A stretch of 35,910 nt of DNA from Pseudomonadota bacterium (GTDB taxonomy: Bacteria; Pseudomonadota; Gammaproteobacteria; Burkholderiales; Rhodocyclaceae), in assembly GCA_018262095.1 (NCBI GenBank), contig JAGTRW010000042.1:1-35910 (forward strand), given 5' to 3'. The translations under genes were made by a program, and so were the position numbers. This document shows positions 1-7,282 of the stretch, piece by piece (the first letter of the stretch is position 1; the number at the start of each line of letters is the position of its first letter). The notes beneath the pieces are model-generated. The model searched no databases. It was not told the DNA's origin and saw nothing but the letters and a program-made list of their open reading frames with translations.

Positions 1-288
1 CCGGTCATCGACCGCCTTGCCGTTCTGCACGCCGCGCAGCAGCACCGTGAACAGCCCGTCCTGCTCGTTGAGGCGGTCGGCGATGCCGCGCGAGAGCGGT
101 TGCGCCAGCGTCACTTCGCCGTTGAACAGCCCGGCACCGTTGGCGACGTCGATCATCCAGTCGGCGAAGGCGCGCAGAAAGTTGCCGTCGCCGATCTGCA
201 GGATGCGAACAGGCTTGAGATTCGAAGCCGCACTGGCTTCAACATTGAACTTGCCCTGGGCAAGGTCGCTTCGATTCAGAACACGCAC
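1..288 (-). CDS. uxaB: Tagaturonate reductase (altronate oxidoreductase), N-terminal part, runs off left edge
   Basis: NAD-dependent reduction of tagaturonate to altronate in cytoplasmic galacturonate breakdown. Ninety-six codons are present. The sequence ILQIGDGNFLRAF at about residues 30-42, followed by DWMIDVANG, matches the Rossmann-type N-terminus of UxaB (E. coli has IIQFGEGNFLRAFVDW), and QDGLFTVLLRGVQNGKAV further on matches the next conserved strand. The start is a GTG at 288-286 with GGAG eight bases upstream; there is no nearby ATG in frame. It lies 61 bp downstream of uxaC on the same strand, so the two should be co-transcribed. The related mannitol dehydrogenase-superfamily enzyme UxuB (fructuronate reductase) is the alternative, but the GEGNFLRAF-like motif fits UxaB better. 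The C-terminal four fifths is outside the window. Confidence 0.85.
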   Translation of the reverse strand, partial: MRVLNRSDLAQGKFNVEASAASNLKPVRILQIGDGNFLRAFADWMIDVANGAGLFNGEVTLAQPLSRGIADRLNEQDGLFTVLLRGVQNGKAVDDR

Positions 289-349
289 TGGTAATTCTCC
301 AGGTAAAAATTAGGGTTGGTCGCGATCAATGACTGTCTTGCGCTGGCGC

Positions 350-1744
350 CTAGAGCGCGAAGTAGCGCTTGGCGTTTTGATACGACACGCCGCGAACGAT
401 TTCGCTGAGCGCTTCGATGTCGGCCGGGTACTCGCCGCCCTCGACCCATTGACCGAGCTGGCGACAGAGCAGACGGCGGAAATAATCGTGGCGCGGATAC
501 GATGCGAAGCTGCGCGAATCGGTCAGCATGCCGACAAAAGTGCCGAGCACGCCGTGGTTGCCGAGCGCCTGGAGCTGTTGCAGGTTGCCGTCCTTGTGGT
601 CGTTGAACCACCAGGCCGGGCCGAGTTGCAGCTTGCCCGGGGTCGGACCGTCCTGGAAGCAGCCGATCAGCGTCGAGAGGATCTCGGTCATTCCGGGGTT
701 GAGCGTGAACAGGATCGTCTTGGGCAACTGGTCGTCGGCGTCGAGCGAACCGAGCAGACCGCCGAGTCCGGCGCTGCAGCTCATGTCCGAGATCGAGTCG
801 TAGCCGGTGTCGGGGCCGAGCGTGGCCAGCCGGCGCAGGTTGTTGTTGCGCTGTGCGCCCAGGTGCAGGCACATCACCCAGTCGTGGCTGGCGTAGACGC
901 GGCCGATGGCTTCAAGGAAGCCGCGCAGGTACTGGCCGAGCTCGAGGTCGTCGAGTTGCTGGCCGCCGGTGCGCTTGGCAAACAAGGCTTCGAGCTGCTT
1001 GGCGCCGAGCGAAGCGGCGGGCAGCACGACGTCGACCGCATGGTCGGAAATCCGTGCGCCACGCGCGTGGAAGTAGTCGACGCGATTGGCCAGCGCAGCG
1101 ATCAGCGAGTCGAACGAGTTGATCGAAACGCCCGAGACGGCCGAGAGGCGCTCAAGATAGGCGTTGAAATCGGGGTGGTTGATGCGCATCGCCTTGTCGG
1201 GTCGATAAGCCGGCAGCACCTTTGTCTTGAGCGCCGAGGCGGCAATTTCCGTATGCAGCAGCAGATCGTCGGCTGGATCGTCGGTGGTGCAGGCGACGTC
1301 CACCTTGGCCTGTTCGAGGAAAGACCAGGTATCCATTCCGGCGAGCTTGGCGTTGGCCTGCTCCCAGATCGCCGAGGCGTTCGCTTCGTTGATCAGCAGA
1401 TCGATGCCGAGCAGGCGGCGCAGTTCGAGATGGCACCAGTGGTACATGGGGTTGCCGGCGGCCAGCGGCAGCACCTTGCAGAAGGCGCGGAACTTGGCTT
1501 CATCGGGCTGCTTGCCGGTGATGAAGTCTTCGGCGACGCCGGCGCTGCGCATCAAGCGCCATTTGTAATGGTCTCCACCGAGCCAGAGTTCGGCGATATT
1601 GCGGAAGACCTTGCGCGACGCGATTTCGCTCTGCTGCAGGTGGGAATGGTAGTCAATGATCGGCAGGTCGGCTGCGACATCGTGATACAGCTGACGGGCA
1701 ATGGCGCTGTCGAGCAAAAAATCCTGGTTCATGAAAGCGTTCAT
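350..1744 (-). CDS. uxaC: Glucuronate/galacturonate isomerase
   Basis: Isomerises D-glucuronate to fructuronate and D-galacturonate to tagaturonate, the first cytoplasmic step of hexuronate catabolism. The protein has 464 residues against about 470 in E. coli UxaC and aligns by eye along its whole length: MNQDFLLDS at the start, DYHSHLQQ metal-binding strand, GNPMYHWCHLELRR, TTDDPADDL, VLPAYRPDKAM, SDHAVDVV, HLGAQRNNNLRRL, GWWFNDHKDG-type segment (AWWFNDHKDGN here) and FVGMLTDSRSFASYPRHDYFRRLLC near the C-terminus. I chose the ATG at 1744 because AGGA lies about eight bases upstream and the resulting N-terminus matches the family; an in-frame ATG 54 bases further upstream would add a non-homologous extension inside the leader. 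It is the first gene of the uxaC-uxaB operon. Confidence 0.96.
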   Translation of the reverse strand: MNAFMNQDFLLDSAIARQLYHDVAADLPIIDYHSHLQQSEIASRKVFRNIAELWLGGDHYKWRLMRSAGVAEDFITGKQPDEAKFRAFCKVLPLAAGNPMYHWCHLELRRLLGIDLLINEANASAIWEQANAKLAGMDTWSFLEQAKVDVACTTDDPADDLLLHTEIAASALKTKVLPAYRPDKAMRINHPDFNAYLERLSAVSGVSINSFDSLIAALANRVDYFHARGARISDHAVDVVLPAASLGAKQLEALFAKRTGGQQLDDLELGQYLRGFLEAIGRVYASHDWVMCLHLGAQRNNNLRRLATLGPDTGYDSISDMSCSAGLGGLLGSLDADDQLPKTILFTLNPGMTEILSTLIGCFQDGPTPGKLQLGPAWWFNDHKDGNLQQLQALGNHGVLGTFVGMLTDSRSFASYPRHDYFRRLLCRQLGQWVEGGEYPADIEALSEIVRGVSYQNAKRYFAL

Positions 1745-1814
1745 ATACGGAGTTCCTAGTTTGTTCAACACGATACGGCTCGTTGGCATCAGATTCATTC
1801 AAATAGACCATCGT

Positions 1815-1856
1815 CTGATATATTTCAAATTTACGCCTGATATATCAGCAAGGCAA
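1815..1856 (-). promoter_or_regulatory. uxaC promoter with two operator-like CTGATATAT sites
   Basis: Reading leftward, TTGCCT (1856-1851) and TAAATT (1833-1828) are separated by exactly 17 bp, a sigma-70 type promoter. A perfect 12-bp palindrome CTGATATATCAG (1837-1848) fills the spacer, and a second, imperfect copy CTGATATATTTC (1815-1826) covers the expected transcription start. The site centres are 22 bp apart, about two helical turns. This is the geometry of a repressor bound twice on one DNA face. The AT-centred palindrome would suit a GntR- or IclR-type uronate regulator rather than a CG-centred LacI site; no such regulator gene is in the window. Confidence 0.65.
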
Positions 1857-2281
1857 CTGTTTTTTTTGCGCAATTTAGACTCCTTGCGCTGGCGTGGCGT
1901 GGGCCGTCCGGTCGATGGCCGGTGATCGGTCGACTGTTCGGCCTGCGTTGCATCGCGGGAAAACGCTCTGACCCCGAGCACCGTCGAGTCGCTGCGTTCT
2001 GCTCATGAGCCCGGGGTTCCGGCTTACCCCGTTCCTGGTAGCGCGCTCGTCTCCTCGGCGGCCATCCTGTCGCTCGCCGATGCACGGCGGCTTACCCCTT
2101 GGTGAGTAATCAATATAAGGGCATACGCGTATTTTTATTCTCGCCCTCCTGGCAATAAATTACATAGACGGCGGTGCTGAGATCCGGTGAGTCGCGACGG
2201 TTATGCGGCGCGCGCTGGCTTCGACTCAATTGGCGGCGAGCGGGGAAATCGAGGTTCGCCGCAGCGGCAATGAGGTGCTTC
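1857..2281. other. Non-coding region between divergent uxaC and phosphoribosyltransferase genes
   Basis: About 425 bp with no credible gene. It holds an 11-bp direct repeat CGGCTTACCCC (2020-2030 and 2088-2098) and a perfect 10-bp palindrome ATACGCGTAT (2123-2132) in an AT-rich stretch (2102-2165) that probably contains the promoter of the rightward genes starting at 2282. TATTCT (2136-2141) is a possible -10 element there. The repeat has no assigned role. Confidence 0.5.
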
Positions 2282-2914
2282 ATGGCTAGCTCTTTGTTTC
2301 CTCGCTGCGAAGTCGTCAGTTGGTCTGCCTTCTATGACCTGGCGCGCAGGCTGGCGCGCCAGGTCTATGACTCCGCCTATCGGCCTGAGGTGATTGTCGC
2401 CATCGGCCGCGGCGGCTATGTTCCCGCTCGTGTTCTCGCCGATTTTCTCGGACAGATGGACCTCGCCAGTTTCAAGGTCGAGTGCTACGACCAGGTGCAC
2501 AAGCAGCACCGGGCGCGCGTTCGTTATCCGCTGGCCGCTGACGTGACGGGGCGCCGCGTGCTGTTGGTCGATGATGTCGCCGACAGCGGCGAAACCTTCG
2601 CCGTGGCGCTCGCGCATCTGAACAGCCGCGGCGTACCCGCACAGATCCGTAGTGCGGCGTTGCACTACAAGGTCGTCTCGCCCTACGTGCCCGACTATTA
2701 CGCGCAAAAGGTCGTCAAGTGGCGCTGGATCATCTACCCCTGGGCGGTTGCCGAAGACGTTGGCAGCTTCCTGCGTGCCATGGACCCGCCCCCGGTCGAT
2801 GTCGGCGAGGCGGCGCGGCGATTGGACGTTGAGCACGCTATCCGTCTGCCGCACAAGGTGCTGGTCGACCTGCTGGCGATGACGCTGCCAGCGCGCAATC
2901 CGGCGATACCGTGA
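2282..2914 (+). CDS. Phosphoribosyltransferase family protein (xanthine/hypoxanthine PRT-like)
   Basis: A type I phosphoribosyltransferase of 210 residues, likely acting on a purine base or a related base with PRPP. The PRPP-binding motif VLLVDDVADSGET is at residues 93-105, preceded by the loop VIVAIGRGGYVPAR (37-50) typical of the family. After the PRT fold comes the tail YYAQKVVKWRWIIYPWAVAEDV, which resembles the COG2236 group of Hpt-like proteins. The ATG at 2282 has GAGG about six bases upstream and gives a family-like N-terminus, whereas longer in-frame starts add an unconserved basic leader. It heads a rightward run of stress-type small genes. The actual base used cannot be told from sequence. 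Confidence 0.85.
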   Translation: MASSLFPRCEVVSWSAFYDLARRLARQVYDSAYRPEVIVAIGRGGYVPARVLADFLGQMDLASFKVECYDQVHKQHRARVRYPLAADVTGRRVLLVDDVADSGETFAVALAHLNSRGVPAQIRSAALHYKVVSPYVPDYYAQKVVKWRWIIYPWAVAEDVGSFLRAMDPPPVDVGEAARRLDVEHAIRLPHKVLVDLLAMTLPARNPAIP

Positions 2915-2975
2915 GCGAAGCGCAAGCCGCACGAGCGCAATTTCATTGGGCTTGCTTTTTGAGAAGGAGAACGCC

Positions 2976-3476
2976 ATGAAGTCTCTGAGCTTTCCTGCCG
3001 GATTCCATCCGGTTCGCCGCGATCAACTGCGCCAGGAACGCGAGCACGACAGCTACAAACGCCGGCAGAAACCGCCCGAACCGTCGTCCTGTCCGGATTG
3101 CGGAGCCGTCTTTCGTGGCGGGCGCTGGCAGTGGGGGCCGTCTTCCGCGCTGTCGAACGAGGTGATTTGCCCGGCGTGTCAGCGCATCCGCGACCAGTTC
3201 CCCGCCGGCTTCCTGCACATTGGCGGCGCTTTTTTTGCCGAGCACCGCGACGAGCTGCTCAGCCTGATCAATCATCACGCCGAAAAAGAAAAGGTCGAAC
3301 ATCCGCTGGCGCGAGTCATGGGGATCGACGACGAAGATGACGGCGTGCTGCTGACGACGACCGACATCCACCTCGTGCGCGACCTCGGCGAGGCCCTGCA
3401 CCATGCTTATCACGGCGAACTCGAGTTCTATCACAACGACGATGAAAAGCTGCTGCGCGTCCATTGGCGACGCTAG
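2976..3476 (+). CDS. BCAM0308-type zinc-ribbon protein
   Basis: A 166-residue protein matching the BCAM0308 family as I recall it. Two CxxC knuckles (Cys39/Cys42 in SSCPDCGAVFRGGRW, Cys65/Cys68 in VICPACQRIRD) form a zinc ribbon. This is followed by FPAGFLHIGGAFF, an HHAEKEKVEHPLARVMGI segment, and a C-terminal part (TTTDIHLVRDLGEALHHAYHGEL) that looks like a small alpha/beta domain. AAGGAG sits seven bases before the ATG at 2976. The biochemical function is unknown. The family's name gene lies in the Burkholderia cenocepacia low-oxygen-activated locus, which suggests, but does not prove, a role in anaerobic survival. Its neighbours, a CBS pair and a PRT, fit a stress gene cluster. Confidence 0.75.
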   Translation: MKSLSFPAGFHPVRRDQLRQEREHDSYKRRQKPPEPSSCPDCGAVFRGGRWQWGPSSALSNEVICPACQRIRDQFPAGFLHIGGAFFAEHRDELLSLINHHAEKEKVEHPLARVMGIDDEDDGVLLTTTDIHLVRDLGEALHHAYHGELEFYHNDDEKLLRVHWRR

Positions 3477-3515
3477 GCGGCCATTTCTTGAACTTCAAGC
3501 GGACTGGAGATCGAT

Positions 3516-3965
3516 ATGTCAATTGGTGAATTTTGCAATCGCGAAGTCGTTGTCGTCGAGCCAAGCTGCACGATTCTTGAGGCCGCGCGCCTGATGCGGC
3601 AACACCATGTCGGGGCGCTGGTGATCGTCGCCGCCGACGCTGGCGTGAATCGGCCGGTCGGCGTCGTCACCGATCGCGACCTGGCGGTCGAAGTGATGGC
3701 TGCCGGTCTCGACCCGGAGGAGGTTCTGGTCGGCGAGGTGGTGACCGAAGCGCTGTACAGCGTGCGTGAGTCCGAGGGCGTTTTTGAAACCATGCGCCTG
3801 ATGCGCGATCACGGCGTTCGACGCCTGCCGGTGGTCGACGATCGCGGCGGCTTGCAGGGGATCTTCACGACCGACGATCTGCTCGCCTTGCTGGCTGAGG
3901 AAATGAACGAACTCTCCCGGCTGATCGTGCACGAGCAGGCCAAGGAGTTCCGGCGCCGCCGTTAG
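3516..3965 (+). CDS. CBS-domain-pair protein
   Basis: A stand-alone Bateman module of 149 residues: CBS1 at about 8-62 (PSCTILEAARLMRQHHVGALVIV, then GVVTDRDLAVEVM) and CBS2 at about 78-135 (VRESEGVFETMRLMRDHGVRRLPVVDD, then GIFTTDDLLALL). Such pairs bind adenine nucleotides and act as energy or redox sensors; the partner here is not visible. The C-terminus is a short charged helix (VHEQAKEFRRRR). TGGAGA lies six bases before the ATG. It is 39 bp downstream of the zinc-ribbon gene and 14 bp upstream of the Mut7-C gene, so co-transcription is likely. Confidence 0.92.
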   Translation: MSIGEFCNREVVVVEPSCTILEAARLMRQHHVGALVIVAADAGVNRPVGVVTDRDLAVEVMAAGLDPEEVLVGEVVTEALYSVRESEGVFETMRLMRDHGVRRLPVVDDRGGLQGIFTTDDLLALLAEEMNELSRLIVHEQAKEFRRRR

Positions 3966-3979
3966 GCCATGGAGGGAAG

Positions 3980-4759
3980 GTGGCATCGGCAAGCTTTCGC
4001 ATCTACGCCGAACTCAACGACTTTCTGCCGTCGGCACGCCGTGGGCAGGAGTTCAGCACGATTTGCGCGCGCGCGGCGACGACCAAACACATGATCGAAG
4101 CGCTCGGCGTGCCGCACACCGAGGTCGAGCTGATTCTGGTCAACGGCCAATCGGTCGGTTTCGAGCATCGCTTGCACGACGGTGACCGTGTCAGCGTCTA
4201 TCCGCACTTCGCGGCACTCGACATCGCACCGCTGACGCGTGTTCGCCAACTCTCGCTGCCTCCCGACAAATTCATCGCCGATGCCCATTTGGGCGGCTTG
4301 GCCCGCCTGCTGCGCATGGCCGGTTTCGACACGCTTTACCGTAACGACTACGCCGACCGCGAGATCGTCGACATCGCCGCAACCCAAGGGCGCACCGTGC
4401 TCACGCGCGACCGCGACCTGCTCAAACAGCGCGCCATCAACGATGGCTGTTACCTGCATGCCATCCTGCCGGAATTGCAGTTTCGCGAGATTGTCTACCG
4501 CCTCGATCTGGCGCGCCGTATGCGGCCGTTCTCGCGCTGCCTGCGCTGCAATACCCCTTTGCAGGATGTTGATAAGCAGGCGGTCGGCGAACGACTGCCG
4601 CCTTCGGTTCGGGCGGGGCAGACGCGCTTTACCACTTGTCACCATTGTCGGCGCATCTTCTGGCCGGGAACACACTGGCAGCGCATGCGGAATTTCCTCG
4701 ACGAGTCGCTGCCCGGGCCGCGGCAAGCGACGCCGAAGCGCGCGGGCCGTCAAGCCTGA
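3980..4759 (+). CDS. Mut7-C RNase-domain protein with ubiquitin-like N-terminal domain
   Basis: A 259-residue two-domain protein. Residues 5-78 look like the beta-grasp (ThiS/ubiquitin-like) domain found before Mut7-C, with LILVNGQSVGFEHRLHDGDRVSVYP near its end. Residues 97-230 match Mut7-C, a PIN-like nuclease fold: acidic residues Asp101 (FIADAHLGGLARLLRMAGFD), Asp126, Asp144 and Asp146 (TVLTRDRDLLK) are candidates for the metal site, followed by a zinc ribbon with Cys187/Cys190 and Cys220/Cys223. Start is GTG at 3980 with GGAGG five bases upstream. The enzyme is predicted to be a nuclease, probably on RNA; no substrate is known. The gene is tightly packed behind the CBS gene. Confidence 0.88.
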   Translation: MASASFRIYAELNDFLPSARRGQEFSTICARAATTKHMIEALGVPHTEVELILVNGQSVGFEHRLHDGDRVSVYPHFAALDIAPLTRVRQLSLPPDKFIADAHLGGLARLLRMAGFDTLYRNDYADREIVDIAATQGRTVLTRDRDLLKQRAINDGCYLHAILPELQFREIVYRLDLARRMRPFSRCLRCNTPLQDVDKQAVGERLPPSVRAGQTRFTTCHHCRRIFWPGTHWQRMRNFLDESLPGPRQATPKRAGRQA

Positions 4760-4789
4760 AGCGGCGGGCGACGACGATTTTCGCTCTGC

Positions 4790-4795
4790 TATACT
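4790..4795 (+). promoter_or_regulatory. Possible -10 element (TATACT) before the hydrolase gene
   Basis: TATACT lies 27 bp before the ATG at 4823 in the 63-bp gap after the Mut7-C gene. No good -35 hexamer is seen 16-18 bp upstream, so this is only a candidate internal promoter. Confidence 0.3.
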
Positions 4796-4822
4796 TCGCG
4801 CTTTGCGCGTAGCGGATTCTTC

Positions 4823-5461
4823 ATGGCCATTAAATATCAGATCATTCCGGTGACGCCGTTTGAACAAAATTGCAGCCTGCTGTGGTGTGACCAGACACTG
4901 AGTGCGGCGGTGGTCGATCCGGGCGGGGATATCCCGCGCATCCTGGCTGCGGTCAAGAAGAACGGCGTCACGCTGGAAAAAATTCTGGTGACCCATGGCC
5001 ATATCGACCATGCCGGCGCCGTCGCCGAACTCGCCGAGCGGCTGTCGTTGCCGATTGAAGGCCCGCAGCGCGAAGATCAGTTCTGGATCGACGGCATGCC
5101 CGAGCAAAGCCGGATGTTCGGTTTCCCCCATGTGCGTGCTTTTACCCCGGATCGCTGGCTCGAGCAGGGCGATCGCGTGAGCTTCGGCAAGGTCGAGCTG
5201 GACGTCCTGCACTGCCCCGGGCATACGCCCGGGCATCTGGTTTTCTTCAACGCCCCCGGCCGGCTGGCGATCGTCGGCGACGTTCTGTTCCAGGGATCGA
5301 TCGGTCGTACCGATTTTCCGAAAGGTGATTTCGATACCTTGATTGCGTCGATCCGCGGGCGACTCTGGCCACTTGGCGACGATGTCGCCTTCATCCCCGG
5401 GCACGGGCCGATGTCGACGCTTGGCGCCGAGCGGCGCAGCAATCCGTTCTGCGGTGATTGA
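4823..5461 (+). CDS. Metallo-beta-lactamase-fold hydrolase (glyoxalase II-like, YcbL type)
   Basis: A 212-residue hydrolase with the full two-metal site of the superfamily: HxHxDH at His58-Gly-His60-Ile-Asp62-His63, His134 in CPGHTPGH, Asp153 in [17 protein letters not shown] and His194 in IPGHG. The sequence [10 protein letters not shown] is characteristic of the short YcbL-type glyoxalase II relatives, which lack the C-terminal helical domain of GloB. The likely substrate is S-lactoylglutathione or a related thioester, but this cannot be decided from sequence. No convincing Shine-Dalgarno precedes the ATG. The stop overlaps the TTG start of the next gene. Confidence 0.9.
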   Translation: MAIKYQIIPVTPFEQNCSLLWCDQTLSAAVVDPGGDIPRILAAVKKNGVTLEKILVTHGHIDHAGAVAELAERLSLPIEGPQREDQFWIDGMPEQSRMFGFPHVRAFTPDRWLEQGDRVSFGKVELDVLHCPGHTPGHLVFFNAPGRLAIVGDVLFQGSIGRTDFPKGDFDTLIASIRGRLWPLGDDVAFIPGHGPMSTLGAERRSNPFCGD

Positions 5462-5808
5462 TCGTGGCGCGCACCTACCAGTTATTGATCGAGGTCGCCG
5501 AGCCGGTCCAGGTGCGCGTCGGCCGGCTCGGCGCGTTTGATTTTCCCGCCGGACTCTATAGCTACACCGGCAGCGCGCTGCGAAATTTCGAGGCCAGGGT
5601 GAGCCGTCATCTGTCGAGCGCCAAGAAAATGCACTGGCACATCGACTATCTGCTTGCCGCGCCAGGCGTTCGCGTGCGCGAAGTACGGCGCTACGACGAA
5701 GCGGAATGTGCGGTCAATCAGCAGATCGTCGGCGAGCTTACGGTCGCTGGTTTTGGTGCCAGCGACTGCCGCTCAGGCTGTGGCAGCCATTTGAAGCGGC
5801 TGGTCTGA
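5458..5808 (+). CDS. DUF123 / GIY-YIG family nuclease (Uri superfamily)
   Basis: A 116-residue single-domain protein. [10 protein letters not shown] is the GIY-YIG core in the variant form used by DUF123 proteins, followed by [26 protein letters not shown], which is the conserved Arg/His/Asp region of the group. Cys-rich C-terminus: [12 protein letters not shown] then [19 protein letters not shown]123 domains are often fused to endonuclease III in archaea; here the protein stands alone. The probable start is TTG at 5458 overlapping the preceding stop by four bases; a GTG at 5464 is an alternative. Predicted DNA endonuclease; substrate unknown. Confidence 0.82.
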   Translation: MIVARTYQLLIEVAEPVQVRVGRLGAFDFPAGLYSYTGSALRNFEARVSRHLSSAKKMHWHIDYLLAAPGVRVREVRRYDEAECAVNQQIVGELTVAGFGASDCRSGCGSHLKRLV

Positions 5809-5812
5809 GGTT

Positions 5813-7042
5813 TCAGGCCTCGGCGCCGTCGCGTTCGTTGATGTTGATTCGGCTGGCCCAGTGGAGTGCCGCAAGCTGCGCTTTGGCGTGCGTCGCCGCG
5901 CTGATCCCCTGCTTGCCGAGAATCGCTTCGGCGTCTGAAAAATTACCGGCTTCGCCGGCAACGATCGCTGCCAGCAGTTGACCGAGAACGCCCCCTTGCG
6001 ATCGGGCGATCAAGGCCGCGGTCACCTCGTCGGGCATCGGCAGTTCGGCCAGAATGTCTTTCATCGGCAAATTGATCAACACCTCGAGCAGGGAAAACAG
6101 GCCGATCATGAACGCGTTGTCGCACAACTCGGGATTGTCGGGGCGCGGCGCGAGCGCGGTGCAGAGCAACTCCATCTGACGACCACGCGCAGCGGCGATC
6201 TGCATCAGCGGGTTGGGGGCATTGCCATCGGCCAGGTTGTTGGCATAGATCAGCAGCTGTAGCCAGCGCTGCAACTGGCGACGCCCGAGGATCGCGATCG
6301 CCTGCGAAAAATTACTGATTCGGGTTCTGGCGCCAACGGCGACTGAATTGACCAGACGCAGCAGATTGTAGGAAAGCTTGGGTTCTTCGCGGAAGATCTC
6401 TTCGATCGCGCGCGTGTCGCCGTCCTGCCTGACGAGGTTTAATAGCTTGAGCAATTTCAAACGCGTCAGATCAGGTTCCTTGGCGCCAAGCGGGTTGTGC
6501 GAGGTCAGGAAATGGCTGTCCGACCAGTCGAATTTTTTGTCGGTCAGCCAGCCGTGCATTTCATGCGAACCGACGCTGCTGGCGATCTTGTGGAAGCCCA
6601 TTCCCTCGCTGTACTCGAGGTCGCTTGCCGAGAGTTCCTGGCGGGCGAATGCCGCATCAATCCACAGGTAATCGAACGCGGTCAGCGGAATTTTCTGCAA
6701 CAGCTCGCTGGCGTCGACGTGCACGCCGAAGCGATGGCCTTGCGAACGCAACGCAGCGCACTGCGCCACGATCGATGAGTTTTCAAGGCTGGCGGCAGCG
6801 AGGATGAAAATAATCTGTTTGGCGTCGAAATTATTGAAGAATGTCGCTTGTTCAAAAGCCGTCAGATCGAGCGGTGCGACCAGCGGCAACAGGTTGGCCA
6901 GTTGCGCTGCGTTCGCTTCCTTGAAGCAGCGAGCCAGATCGGCACTGTCGGTGCTAAAAGCACGGGCGGATTGCCAGTCGAACGCCGCCCAGCTACGGTC
7001 TACGGCGAGAATCGGACGAAAAAAAAAGTAAGCTTCTGACAT
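5813..7042 (-). CDS. HDOD-domain signalling protein with degenerate EAL-like N-terminus
   Basis: A 409-residue protein with the YuxH-like layout. Residues 1-200 resemble an EAL phosphodiesterase fold (RPILAVDRSWAAFDW, FDYLWIDAAFA, KIASSVGSHEMHGWL) but the EAL signature itself is absent: FDW stands where ELL/EAL would be, so c-di-GMP hydrolysis is not expected. Residues 205-400 are an HDOD domain (LLNLVRQDGDTRAIEEIFREEPKLSYNLLRLVNS, then FSQAIAILGRRQLQRWLQLLIY). Such proteins are regulatory in motility, stress or c-di-GMP networks. Cytoplasmic, no signal peptide or membrane segment. It is convergent with the DUF123 gene, with only four bases between the stops. Confidence 0.88.
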   Translation of the reverse strand: MSEAYFFFRPILAVDRSWAAFDWQSARAFSTDSADLARCFKEANAAQLANLLPLVAPLDLTAFEQATFFNNFDAKQIIFILAAASLENSSIVAQCAALRSQGHRFGVHVDASELLQKIPLTAFDYLWIDAAFARQELSASDLEYSEGMGFHKIASSVGSHEMHGWLTDKKFDWSDSHFLTSHNPLGAKEPDLTRLKLLKLLNLVRQDGDTRAIEEIFREEPKLSYNLLRLVNSVAVGARTRISNFSQAIAILGRRQLQRWLQLLIYANNLADGNAPNPLMQIAAARGRQMELLCTALAPRPDNPELCDNAFMIGLFSLLEVLINLPMKDILAELPMPDEVTAALIARSQGGVLGQLLAAIVAGEAGNFSDAEAILGKQGISAATHAKAQLAALHWASRININERDGAEA

Positions 7043-7282
7043 TTGGGGAGTGCTCTTGGTTTTTGCGCAGTCTGGCCGGTTGCTGCTGTCAGACTATCTG
7101 ATCCGTCTGGTCGCAGATTCTAACCCATATCGGCAGCGGCTGATCGAACTGTAGGGTAAGGCTCGCCGCGCGCTGCCATTCAATTTCTTGCTCGCCCTGT
7201 TTTGGTCGACCGAAAAAAAGCGTAGACTGAGCGATCACGCCGGAGGCTGCGATTCCGGCACCAGATCGACCTCCAATGACTG

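Noticed and set aside
329-1759. Long rightward open frame opposite uxaC, and similar long frames opposite fadD (8755-10260), the Mut7-C/hydrolase pair (3962-5404) and the 14644 dehydrogenase (14485-15498).
   Set aside because: They mirror well-recognised genes in GC-rich DNA, lack ribosome-binding sites and show no family motifs; they are by-products of high GC in the third codon position.
2020-2098. Direct repeat CGGCTTACCCC, twice, 68 bp apart.
   Set aside because: Short, GC-rich and without further structure; may be chance.
2099-2113. FNR/ANR-like site TTGGTGAGTAATCAA.
   Set aside because: The spacer between half-sites is five bases instead of four and one half has a mismatch, so I do not call it as a feature.
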